From NCBI GenBank assembly GCA_963932465.1, contig OZ010799.1, forward strand, positions 278,973,164 through 279,037,163: DNA of 64,000 bases, given 5' to 3'. Of this stretch, positions 44,524 to 55,499 are shown piece by piece. Source of the DNA: Maratus speciosus (taxonomy: Eukaryota > Arthropoda > Arachnida > Araneae > Salticidae). The translations under genes and the position numbers were made by a program. The notes beneath the pieces are model-generated. The model saw only the letters and a list, made by a program, of their open reading frames with translations, had not been told where the DNA came from and made no database searches. Numbering within the stretch: position 1 is the first letter of the stretch; every line of letters starts with the position of its first letter.

Positions 44524-45370
44524 AATATGTTAATGATAAGTACTCATGCGGCTGGGAAAAAAACATAGCATTGATCGAAAAACTTTAGGAAGGCATGTAG
44601 ACAAATTTCAGCATGATGAATAGGGTGTGATTAAGCCAAATTATGTGACAACTAGAGTTGCCAGATCGAATGTCACAAAAAGTAGGAGAAGGAGACAGGG
44701 AAAAAAATGTGGGACAGTGGTTACTAAATCCGGATATAATAATGCATGAAACCCTATGAAAACGGAACCTGTCGCTAGCGGAATACTGTCTTAAATGTTA
44801 AAGTTTAATTTTCCCTGATTTACAATTATACCTGCTCAGACAAAATCCTGTTTATAACAAAAATTTTCTCTTCTGACTTGCGATTGCGTCTTAATAGGTT
44901 TGTTTAACCGTCATATTTTCAAAAATATTTTTTATAATAATTAAAGCATGCAGCATACAGTTATTATGCTTTTTTTAAACTTATTTTATTTCTCTTCACA
45001 AATATTTCAATATATAAAACAAAGTGGGTCAAACTCCCATATGTGGGGAGCCTTGACCCATTATTTTCTATTGATTAAATTCAATAATTTTTCAAATTTC
45101 TTATATATTACACTTATGTAGCAATTTTATTTTGATAACTGATTGTAAAACGAATAAAATGATATATAAAACTTTATTCAACATTCAATATTTAAAAAAT
45201 AAAATTTCTAAAAAGTTAGTCAGCCCTCCCTAGTCTCTTCTATGTAAACAATAATTACGCTGAATATAATGTAAAAAATACTATACAGTATCTTTTTTCG
45301 GTTGCTATATCTTTAAAGAACTATTCATTTATTTATTTATACTCCAAGATGTAGATTAACGTTTTATTAT

Positions 45371-45525
45371 GTCGCCCGGTGGCGTGGTCAGTAAGCGGAG
45401 GCTGCTGTCACCCCGAGTACCCGGGTTCGAGTCCCTGGGTAAGACATGGATGTAATTGTGAATGTCCCATTGTAGTTATATAATATATGTAATGGAATGG
45501 AAAATAAAAATTGTTGTGACTTGTT
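45371..45525 (+). mobile_element. tRNA-derived SINE
   Basis: GTCGCCCGGTGGCGTGGTCA contains an A-box-like element, and CCGGGTTCGAGTCCCTGGG holds a canonical B box at tRNA spacing. A non-tRNA body follows, ending in a TTGTTGTTG-type tail near 45525. Acceptor pairing is absent. A second block, GGACCTCAAATGTC, near 45605 may be part of a longer body. Confidence 0.7.
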
Positions 45526-46109
45526 GTTGTTTCTATGTATAATAAGGATCATTCGAGGCGACAGCCATTGTAGCTATAGGCCCCAAAGCATTCTCCACTT
45601 CGGTGGACCTCAAATGTCAAACGTTTTATTATTATTTGAAAAGGTTACAAATAAACGTTAAATATTTTTTCAACCTTCTTTTTTAAAAATCTAAATGTAG
45701 AATGACAAAATGGAGTTTATAGGTTCAAAATATGACTAATTACCGCTAATTTTTGCATTCCTAGGGACAATGCTGACATGGGAATATTCTGACTACGTCA
45801 CTACGTATACCGTATATAAGTGGTACTCATTACTCAAGTGGCAGAGACTATTGATCCATCATTTGTAGTTTACATAAACTGTTCAGAAATGGTAGGACAC
45901 AGAGGCCCCTTTCATTTAGACCATTTCATTTATAGGCATTGCGATTACAGCGCCATCTGTTAACGATTTTTGCAACTAAATTTTGAAACTTCTGTATAAC
46001 ATTTTTACAGCTTAGCTAATAAACAAACCGTTTACCGTATAATTCTAATGATCTTTGTTTTTTAGATATTTAATTATGAAATCATGGTCTTATTCGCTGG
46101 ACACCCTGT

Positions 46110-47177
46110 ATGAGTACATTTCTGGACACTGCTAACGAATTTCGTTTGCTACACTACATTCGCCACTGCCATTATCAACTCCAACGTTGCACACGGTACT
46201 TTTTAAAACCCTTTTGCAATTGCTCTAACACCATTGCGATGAGCGTCCCATATACGTGACGAATAAACTGTAATCTCTGTATACAACAATAGCCATTGCA
46301 TACAGTATTCGTTGATATTGGAGGAATATTCTTCTATTTAAAAAATATTAATGATAATAGGACAATTTTTTTAAAAATTCTGATAAATTATATTAAAAGA
46401 TTACTCTCGATAATATATTATATTTATATACATACGTGTGTGTTATATTTTTTTTTAATTATCGTGACTACTGGTTTAGACAACTGTGCGGAATTAAAAT
46501 ATCGAAAAAGAATGTGTGAAAATTAGCCATACTAGATAATTTATAAACGCGTATTCGTTATTTTAATTTTGCAGATTTTTCGTCAAAATTTGAGACCGAA
46601 TTTCGTTCTTTTAGAATGTATACAACTAAGATTGTAATCATGAAATTTTATACCATCTTTTTTCGTTTTTTTTACATTCAAGTTAATTAATGCAAGAGAT
46701 TTTCATGACACAAAATTTAAACCGAAACACCAATTTTATTCAATTTTTAGTAATACTCAAATAAAATTAAAAAAGTAATTCATCCTGTAATAACTTTTTG
46801 CATACATATAATGTTCTTTAGGGTATTATGTCCATTTTTATCATGATTTTATAGCAGTGTTTGCCCGCTACCCTAGTCAGTTTCTGCAAACAAATGTTGA
46901 ACCAAGCGAAATATATCTGTGAATTTGACCTTATATTTCAAAGCAATATGGACCTTTACCTGTAATGTCCACCCGCTTTAATAACAAGAAAGAAAAATCA
47001 TGTATCAAGGATAGATTATGAAACACTTTCGAACTCTTACTGAAATCTATAAAAAAAACTTTGTTAGTTAGTGAAATAAGTTAAATAAGATAAGTAAGTA
47101 AACATTTTAGAAAACACATAAAACATTTGAAAAACTGCTTTCAGCAGTTAGCGTTCATAGCCAAATATGTATTCCAA
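46110..47177 (+). repeat. Dispersed repeat R1, copy 2
   Basis: Same orientation and order as 28508-29772. Long stretches are over 90% alike by eye (for example around 46490-46730), and it lacks the ~195-bp middle segment of copy 1. Confidence 0.8.
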
Positions 47178-47179
47178 TT

Positions 47180-48200
47180 CTGGTTCAGACTCCGGAAAAA
47201 TTAAGAGATGCTGGCATCTTTGTACGCTATATAGTAAAACCTTCCCTGAAAAAATCTTAACTAACGATGCAAGTCTCACCCTCATCCGTCCAGTAAAACT
47301 TTTTAAAAGAGGCTACCCTTTCATAATTGAGTTCAGCGGATTATAGAACTTTTCCCCATAATCCTAAAACGAAGCAATATAGAACTTTTGTTACATAATA
47401 TATCCTTCTCTGAAATTTTTCTAGCTGAGAGTGAAAATCCCATTGAAATCTATTCAGTAGAATCTTTCTAAATAGCCTAAACATCCATAATCGGGTTCAT
47501 CTAAATGTAGAACCTCTCACCAAAATTCTATGAGTAAGCAACGTAGAACGATATATTATATACTAAACCCTTCCTAGAAAAATTATCTAACAGTCTAAGT
47601 CACATCAAAATCCATTCAGCAGAATTCTCGTTATAAGCAGCCGGAACGAAATTTTCCTTTCTACTATATATATTTATGAATAAAATATTTATGACTTTTA
47701 AAGGAACTTAAATCCTTAACTTTTAGTTAAATTGGCAAAAAATAACAAAGCTAAATATTAATCTTGTTATTAACCTCTTATACTGGCACGATATTTTAAA
47801 TTAAACAAAAGTATAATATATGTAAAATACATATTTCTTTTTGTGTCAATTCTGTTAACTTTTCTGAATGCTCAAGTAAAATTTAAAAATCTTTTGTATA
47901 TATGAATAATCTTTTGTACACGTATAAAGTTCTTAAAGGCTCTACGTTCATCTTTATCGCGATTTTATACTGCTTAAAAGTAAAATACAGCCATGAAATA
48001 TTTACGACTTTTCGAAGCGAGGGTATAAAATCTCTTTTGTTCAAAGAATTCTCGTCGGGGCTTTTTTAAACGTCATATGGTATTTTAGAAACTATTCTTT
48101 AAAGAATTATCTTACGAAAGAATATATTTTTGCCCAAAATAAATTGACTCACAATACCCCTGGCTATAAAGAACCTAAGAATAATAGATTATTATGATAT
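47180..48200 (+). repeat. Diverged repeat with loose ~140-bp periodicity
   Basis: GTAGAACYTTT-like and TATATACTAAACCCTTCC-like phrases recur near 47225, 47400 and 47565. The left edge, TTCAGACTCCGGAAAAATTA then GAGATGCTGGCATC, occurs inverted at 32610-32656, so that phrase is probably an element end. The rest is unassigned. Confidence 0.45.
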
Positions 48201-48296
48201 ACTAGCTAAAATACCCGGCGTTGACCGGAGTTTTAAGAATGTTTGTTTTGAAAAATCAATGATTGCATGTTAATTTACGTAATTTTCACTCTTTTT

Positions 48297-48682
48297 AGGT
48301 GCGTTCGTAATTATATAAATACGTAGCACCTATTGTCGTCGTTCAGTCCGTCCGTCTGTCTGTCTGTCCGCATATAACAGAGCAAAAACTACCCAATCGA
48401 AAGGTCTGAAATTTTAAATATATGATCGTTGTAAAATTTTGTCGAGTCATTTCAAATTTTATGATAATCGTATGTTTAGTTTAATTACAGAGACAGTCAA
48501 AAGTTTTCCTTTACGTTACGGCCAATGGGAAAAAAGGTTATTGCAAGTGCATTTTAATGATGTTACAGCCTTCAGAATGGCCTGAAATGGATATGCACTT
48601 CTGAATTGCACTAAAATATACATTCAGTAACAATATGCGGGGCAAAAAATATTTATAAACTAGTTATAGTATGAACGCACTT
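48297..48682 (+). mobile_element. GTCC/GTCT TIR element with one internal unit
   Basis: Same ends as 37706-38255 (AGGTGCGTTCGTAATTATA on the left; GAACGCACTT on the right with one change) and the same CCGTCCGTCTGTC tract. It has a single copy of the ~174-bp unit, which accounts for its shorter length. Confidence 0.7.
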
Positions 48683-49703
48683 CATTTGCCACGTTCGACG
48701 CGCAATTTTAAACTTGTTTGCATTTAATCCGGACAACAGGTTACCTACTTACTTAGTTAATATAATCTGTGATCTGGATTGAGACTGAGATTAAAATCTT
48801 TTGATGAAAAGTTTTTTTTGAGTATTTTGTTATTTAAATAATTTTTTTCACGATTAAAGAAAAATGGCAAGTATAAAAATTCTATGAGTTTTAGATTATA
48901 AAAACCTGAAATTTTTATTAAAGTTCTTTACTAAGAATGAGCTTTATAGACCTAAACCTTTGTGGAAATTCTAATATAGGGTAACTCCAGGAGAGTCGCC
49001 GCATACGGGGTAGATGCCGCACTCCTTGTATTTCTTGTAATTATCAAGAGATGATCGTCGAAGGCACAGTATAGGTGCGCAATGAGATTATTTTAACCAG
49101 TGTATAACGTGAATCCCATTTCGATGTTTACTTCTAAAAGTGCAATCTTTAATTTGACGTAAGTGCGTAATTTCACTGTCCAAACTTTTAAAAACGTTAT
49201 GTTTAAATACTTTTCATACACTAATTACTAAATGGATGCATGGTTTCGTAATCAAAACTAAGTGTAGCGTTTGTGTAGAGTACTGTGTGTATGGTTACGC
49301 CATTCCCCTTAGCGATGGCAGGTAACTGTGATGGCCAACGTCTGCACCATGCAAAATGGGATACATGCCGCACTGCTATTCCGGTATACATCCCGCAGTT
49401 TCTTCTGTATGGGATGATTAAGTGTTATTAACTTTTCCTTTTCTTTTTGCACAGACTAACCATGTTAGGCATGTTATCAAGTTTACTAAAACCGAAGGAC
49501 TAAAAGGGGAAAATAAAAAGTAAGAAGGGCAAGAAAGATGCAAGTTAAGATGATAATAATGAAAAATTGAATTACGCAGACGTTCTTTGCAAACTACATC
49601 CAAACTGGGATACATGCCGCACTGCTATTCTGGTATACATGCCGCAGTTTCTGCTGTATGGGATGATTAAGTGTTATTAACTTTTCCTTTTCTTTTTGCA
49701 CAG

Positions 49704-49852
49704 ACTAACCATGTAAGGCATGTTATCAAGTTTACTAAAACCGAAGGAGAAAAAGGGGAAAATAAAAAGTAAGAAGGGCAAGAAAGATGCAAGTCAAGAT
49801 GATAATAATGAAAAATTGAATTACGCAGACGTTCTTTGCAAACTACTCGAAA
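49704..49852 (+). pseudogene. Exon-like transposon coding remnant
   Basis: TTCCTTTTCTTTTTGCACAG is a strong 3' splice-like site. Downstream one frame reads MLSSLLKPKEKKGKIKSKKG and then KKDASQDDNNEKLNYADVLC, a lysine-rich then acidic composition unlike chance AT sequence. The same stretch is present in the tandem copy at 49455-49603, where GACTAA breaks the frame. The protein is not recognised; the tail of a pogo-type or related transposase is one option, based on location inside a TA-flanked element only. The minus-strand open frames over both copies are shadows. Confidence 0.35.
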
Positions 49853-49972
49853 AAAGAGTATGTGTAATTGGTTTCGTTGCATCACGTGTTTAAATGAAGT
49901 TACATAAAGACTGTACTTTTTCGACACTTTTTCTGTAGATTGTAGTCGAAAAAACAGGTTTCTTAACCCATT

Positions 49973-50170
49973 CGGGACCATAGGAGTATATAAGCACCTT
50001 CATAAAGAGCTTACAAAATTTGTTTCTTGCACCAGTAAAAAAGAAAAGCAATATTTGCTTTGTTTAATTAGAGCATTTTCATGAATATTTAAGTAAAGGT
50101 AACTTCTTTTAAAAAAGTGGTAACAGACAAATAACATTTGTGTAAAAGCTACCGGCCCCGAAAGGGTTAA
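49973..50170. mobile_element. piggyBac-like TTAA MITE, third nesting level
   Basis: TTAACCCATTCGGGACC on the left and GGCCCCGAAAGGGTTAA on the right, 198 bp including both TTAA sites. Interior phrases such as TTGCACCAGTAAAAAAG relate loosely to the other copies. Confidence 0.8.
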
Positions 50171-50867
50171 CAAATAAATTATGTAAACACAATTTTATTT
50201 TTTCTCTTTTCCCTTTCTAATACATTGATGTTACGTTGTTGCTGAAATAACAATTAAAATTTAATGTAAAAAAAAAGTAGATAATTTTAATAGTGAAAGT
50301 AAGCAACAATTATTAATTTGAATCTACTAATACGTTTCATTGTACTCATTTAGTTTCATTTTGTTATTACATCGTTAATTATAGTCCAGATATGAATATT
50401 TTTTTTTTTTTTACTATTTTTGTTTATAATTTCATTTTGTTCTTATTACGAGTGCGGCGTCTCAGCCTGAATGTACGGGTGACGCGCCGCAGTGTAATGT
50501 TTAAAAAAAATTGTTAAAAAAATATTAATAATTTGTTTTGAATTTTTTTGTTGCCGTACACGCGTTGTATATTTAACATTAAATAGCACAGCATGGTTTT
50601 TTTAATTTTATGTTCACCATGGGACCTTATACACAAATTCAAAAAAATATGCGGCATAAATCCCGGAATTACCCTACGCGCATACACACACGTATATATG
50701 GAATAGATATTAAAATGGCGAAAACAAATTCAGAGAACCTCAAAATGTTAAAATATGCCAATATTTCCATAATCGGGTTTTATCCTGTTTCAATACGTTT
50801 CTTCAAACTAATGTGACGTTATGTATTCACCTGCTTGCGTCCATTATATTTCAAATATGATGTAACA

Positions 50868-51110
50868 TTAATCTTTTTTTTTATTCGTCAAACTACTTAT
50901 TAAATATTCCTTTTTCACGTGAAAATCTTGCAATGGAAAATTTATGACGTAATATTGACTTTTTTTCAAATTCGTCAAACTATTTTCATTTTTATATATT
51001 CTTGCAATAAAAAAGTTATGATGTAATATTGACTTTTTTTTATTATTCGTCAAACTATATATTTCATTTTCATTGTTCGCGTGGAAATCTTGCAATAGAA
51101 AAGTAATTGT
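50868..51110 (+). repeat. Three tandem units of ~75-87 bp
   Basis: ATTCGTCAAACTA occurs at 50883, 50970 and 51045. Each is followed by CTTGCAATGGAAAA-like and ATGACGTAATATTGACTTTT-like phrases. Confidence 0.75.
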
Positions 51111-51379
51111 TGTGGAAGAATATTATTGTGAATTTTTAATTTTTGGTAACTACTATAACGAAAAATGTTTAAATTTGATAGGAAATTGCTGTTAAATTCG
51201 TGGTTTTTTATTAATTAAAAATTAACTACAAATTATCTCTATTCCGGATTACTTTAGTTACCTCGGCCGTGTTTTAATGCACATTTACGTAACATTTCAC
51301 AATTCTGGCTTCCAAACTGTGGATTTGTATAGAATTACAGACAGACAGGCAAATTTTCATTTATATATATATTAGAATT

Positions 51380-52055
51380 TTGTTGTTATTGTAATCTTAA
51401 TTCCTGTAAAAGTTAAAATATAAGATCGTTGCACCTAAATAAGACGTGATTCCTCACAGTTTGGGAATATTTAGGATGCTTTTGGTATTTTATTAAATAC
51501 ATATTTATTTTATGAAGCAGAGAAAGACTGAATATTGTGCTTTCTATTCAAAACTCATTTGCTTGTAGAAATGAATTCGTTACCTGATTGCAAGCAAACA
51601 ATATATGATTGTCGCATTTACGTCATTTTTGTCACATTTACAGTAGTTAAAGCCTAAATGAGACGTCCAAAGTATCTAAATGTGACAAGGCATTTTATGC
51701 ATTTCAGTTCATCTTAAAATAATCGCTAAACTGCTATACATTTTTCAAATGCTTGAAAAACAGTTGAAGTACAAAAAATTAAATATTGAACAATTTTTAT
51801 TTAACTACTTAATAAACTAACATCTTAATAATGATAATGTATAAATATGTATATTATAAATAAACAAGAAATTTTCAATATTAAAAATTTAAATACTTTT
51901 AACTTTAATTTTGTATAAACAAGAATTAAATAATGAATACCAATACACCATGGATTAGAATGTTTATTACTTTATGTTTTTAAGAAAACATTACCTTTTC
52001 AGTTTGCCTTTAATTCATTTTTGGCTTTCATCTTTCGTGTAGGCCTCAATATATA
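51380..52055. other. Unassigned AT-rich interval
   Basis: No gene recognised. TAAATGTGACAA-type and TTGTCACATTTAC phrases occur in opposite orientation near 51628 and 51677, a minor local inverted repeat. Confidence 0.35.
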
Positions 52056-55018
52056 CAAAGTGTCCATAATTAAACGACCTCCTTTAAAGTTATCTACAGA
52101 CAAAACTAGTGTTCATAAAGTTGTGAAATTTTGGGAAATACATAAGAAAGGGATGGGAATTTGTTTAAGCTAAAAAAAATATCTAAATAAAAGTAGTTCA
52201 ATTTTTTGCCACCAGAGGGCGTTTTTAAATAAATTATACATTCAACATTACGATAGTTTAGAATTTTTTTTATTAACTTAACCTTACTCTAAAGACAGCA
52301 TTTCACGACTTTTTCCTGAACATACAGCGGTCAACTGTGGAACATGCTATCTTACGATTCTAGATGCTATCCGAAAATGATGTAAGTCATGCAGAACACG
52401 TTTGGTTACAACAAGATTTGTTTAACTATCGTAAATGTATGCTAAATGTGTAATTCGTTAAAAAACGGCCTCCTAATTTTTTTGTCGCTCAAACAAATTC
52501 CCATAACTTTATTATATTCTCCAAAAATTTTTACAACATTCTGAACAATAGTTTCGTCTGCAGAAAACTTTAAAATAGGGTCGATTAATTATGAACATCC
52601 TCTAAATAAAATTTCTAAACTATCTTAATGCTAAATATGTAATTTATTAAAAATCGCCCTCTGGTGGCGAAATTCTAAACGATTTTTATTTATAATTTTT
52701 TTTTTTTAGTTTAAACAAATTCTCATCCCTTTATTATGTCTTACCCAAAACTTCACAACATTCTGAACAATAGTTTCGTCTGTAGACAATTTTAAAACAG
52801 GGTCGATTAATTATGAACATCCTGTAAATAAAATTTCTAAACTATCTTAATGCTAAATATGTAATTTATTAAAAATCGCCCTCTGGTTGCGAAATTCTAA
52901 ACGATTTTTATTTATAATTTTTTTTAGTTTAAACAAATTCTCATCCCTTTATTATGTCTTACCCAAAATTTCACAACATTCTGAACAATAGTTTCGTCTG
53001 TAGACAATTTTAAAACAGTGTCGATTAATTATGAACATCCTGTAAATAAAATTTCTAAACTATCTTAATGCTAAATATGTAATTTATTAAAAATCGCCCT
53101 CTGGTGGCGAAATTCTAAACTATTTTTATTTATAATTTTTTTTTTAGTTTAAACAAATTCTCATCCCTTTATTATGTCTTACCCAAAATTTCACAACATT
53201 CTGAACAATAGTTTCGTCTGTAGACAATTTTAAAATAGGGTCGATTAATTATGAACATCCTCTAAATAAAATTTCTAAACTATCTTAATGCTAAATATGT
53301 AATTTATTAAAAATCGCCCTCTGGTGGCGAAATTCTAAACGATTTTTATTTATAATTTTTTTTTTTTTAGTTTAAACAAATTCTCATCCCTTTATTATGT
53401 CTTACCCAAAACTTCACAACATTCTGAACAATAGTTTCGTCTGTAGACAATTTTAAAATAGGGTCGATTAATTATGAACATCCTGTAAATAAAATTTCTA
53501 AACTATCTTAATGCTAAATATGTAATTTATTAAAAATCGCCCTCTGGTTGCGAAATTCTAAACGATTTTTATTTATAATTTTTTTTAGTTTAAACAAATT
53601 CTCATCCCTTTATTATGTCTTACCCAAAATTTCACAACATTCTGAACAATAGTTTCGTCTGTAGACAATTTTAAAATAGGGTCGATTAATTATGAACATC
53701 CTCTAAATAAAATTTCTAAACTATCTTAATGCTAAATATGTAATTTATTAAAAATCGCCCTCTGGTTGCGAAATTCTAAACGATTTTTATTTATAATTTT
53801 TTTTAGTTTAAACAAATTCTCATCCCTTTATTATGTCTTACCCAAAATTTCACAACATTCTGAACAATAGTTTCGTCTGTAGACAATTTTAAAGTAGGGT
53901 CGATTAATTATGAACATCCTCTAAATAAAATTTCTAAACTATCTTAATGCTAAATATGTAATTTATTAAAAATCGCCCTCTGGTTGCGAAATTCTAAACG
54001 ATTTTTATTTATAATTTTTTTTAGTTTAAACAAATTCTCATCCCTTTATTATGTCTTACCCAAAATTTCACAACATTCTGAACAATAGTTTCGTCTGTAG
54101 ACAATTTTAAAGTAGGGTCGATTAATTATGAACATCCTCTAAATAAAATTTCTAAACTATCTTAATGCTAAATATGTAATTTATTAAAAATCGCCCTCTG
54201 GTTGCGAAATTCTAAACGATTTTTATTTATAATTTTTTTTAGTTTAAACAAATTCTCATCCCTTTATTATGTCTTACCCAAAATTTCACAACATTCTGAA
54301 CAATAGTTTCGTCTGTAGACAATTTTAAAATAGGGTCGATTAATTATGAACATCCTCTAAATAAAATTTCTAAACTATCTTAATGCTAAATATGTAATTT
54401 ATTAAAAATCGCCCTCTGGTTGCGAAATTCTAAACGATTTTTATTTATAATTTTTTTTAGTTTAAACAAATTCTCATCCCTTTATTATGTCTTACCCAAA
54501 ATTTCACAACATTCTGAACAATAGTTTCGTCTGTAGACAATTTTAAAGTAGGGTCGATTAATTATGAACATCCTCTAAATAAAATTTCTAAACTATCTTA
54601 ATGCTAAATATGTAATTTATTAAAAATCGCCCTCTGGTTGCGAAATTCTAAACGATTTTTATTTATAATTTTTTTTAGTTTAAACAAATTCTCATCCCTT
54701 TATTATGTCTTACCCAAAATTTCACAACATTCTGAACAATAGTTTCGTCTGTAGACAATTTTAAAATAGGGTCGATTAATTATGAACATCCTCTAAATAA
54801 AATTTCTAAACTATCTTAATGCTAAATATGTAATTTATTAAAAATCGCCCTCTGGTGGCGAAATTCTAAACGATTTTTATTTATATATATATATTTTTTT
54901 TAGTTTAAACAAATTTTCATCCCTTTATTATGTCTTATCCAAAATTTCACAACTTTATGAACAATAGTTTTGTCTGTAGACAACTTTAAAGTAGGGTCGT
55001 TTAATTATGGATAGCCTG
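52056..55018. mobile_element. TA-flanked TIR element with tandemly amplified interior
   Basis: Starts CAAAGTGTCCATAATTAAAC and ends GTTTAATTATGGATAGCCTG, inverted termini flanked by TATA. The inverted similarity extends over 100 bp (ACAGACAAAACTA, GTTGTGAAATTTTGG, AAAGGGATG against their inverses on the right). The interior is filled by a ~218-bp array (next entry). No transposase. Confidence 0.8.
52440..54905 (+). repeat. ~218-bp tandem array, 11 units
   Basis: The phrase CTCTGGTTGCGAAATTC (or CTCTGGTGGCG) occurs at 52659, 52881, 53099, 53319, 53542, 53760, 53978, 54196, 54414, 54632 and 54850. Spacing is 218-223 bp and exactly 218 for the last six intervals. Each unit also carries GGGTCGATTAATTATGAACA, a copy of the element's right terminus (GGGTCGTTTAATTATGGATA), so the unit is terminus plus subterminal sequence. 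The GTGGCG and GTTGCG variants and the length of the preceding T run distinguish units. Confidence 0.95.
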
Positions 55019-55499
55019 TATATATATATACAGGGTGATTCATAAATATCGAAACAATAGGCTATCTCCTTAAATATTGCCCGTAGGCACATACTTCCAA
55101 TTGCAAAGTTTCATGAAAAAAGGTTCAAAATTGATGAGATAAGTTTAAACTCGATGGGGGGTCTATATGAGGGAATACAAAAATTAAATTTTTATACGGC
55201 CCCCGTAGAGTAAAATTCCCAATTAGGAAATTTTTCCTTATCCATTCCAGAATTAAACACAAAAAAAATCATCTCCATATCTTCAAAATTCGCAGAAATA
55301 TCAAAATCCCAAATTCGTGACTTACACCATTTATCCATGCCTCTGAGCGACGAGTTTTTGACTCATTTTGAATGCAAGATAGGGATCATCCGCAAATTGT
55401 ACATTATTAAAAGTCGATATAAGACAGTGCCTCTCCTTTGGACATAAAATAGGCAGCCTATAGATTTTACGTTAAACCTGTTTTCAAAGTATACTGGTG

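Larger units (their letters stand above)
43306..45240. mobile_element. 1.9-kb TA-flanked TIR element carrying two TTAA elements
   Basis: GGGGAGACTAGGGAGGAT on the left and CCTCCCTAGTCTCTTC on the right are inverted termini, with TA on both sides. GGTTTGACACAGTCAATG-like and GGTCAAACTCCCATATG-like phrases occur internally in opposite orientation. It contains TTAA elements at 43713-44006 and 44305-44523. No transposase frame is visible. Confidence 0.7.
48979..50674. mobile_element. 1.7-kb TA-flanked element with TGCCGCA repeats
   Basis: GGGTAACTCC on the left and GGAATTACCC on the right, with TA outside both ends. CATGCCGCA / TGCGGC words are iterated near both ends and inside, probable transposase sites. 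Contains a 249-bp direct duplication at 49355-49603 and 49604-49852, and the TTAA MITE at 49973-50170. Confidence 0.7.
48202..51376 (-). mobile_element. Probable Helitron, 3.2 kb, with nested insertions
   Basis: Read on the minus strand, the 3' end is CCGGTCAACGCCGG, a short palindromic hairpin, then GTATTTTAGCTAG followed by T, the expected CTRR-T terminus (48202-48205). The 5' end near 51376 reads TCTAATATATATATAAATG followed by a CTGTCTGTCTGT tract, a form common in animal Helitrons. No Rep/helicase frame is present, so it would be non-autonomous. It contains 48297-48682, 48979-50674 and 49973-50170. Pairing of these two ends as one element is inference. Confidence 0.55.

Noticed and set aside
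45890..46100. Possible LTR or element end (CAGCGCCATCTGTTAACG, GGACACCCTGTATGAG)
   Set aside because: The phrases resemble common insect element ends, but no partner terminus or duplication was identified.
49418..49981. Two minus-strand frames with identical C-termini (VCKERLRNSIFHYYHL)
   Set aside because: They are antisense readings of the 249-bp duplication, whose plus strand has the splice-like site and coding-like composition.
52440..54905. CRISPR or gene-family array
   Set aside because: The 218-bp units are near-identical throughout with no variable spacers and contain a transposon terminus.
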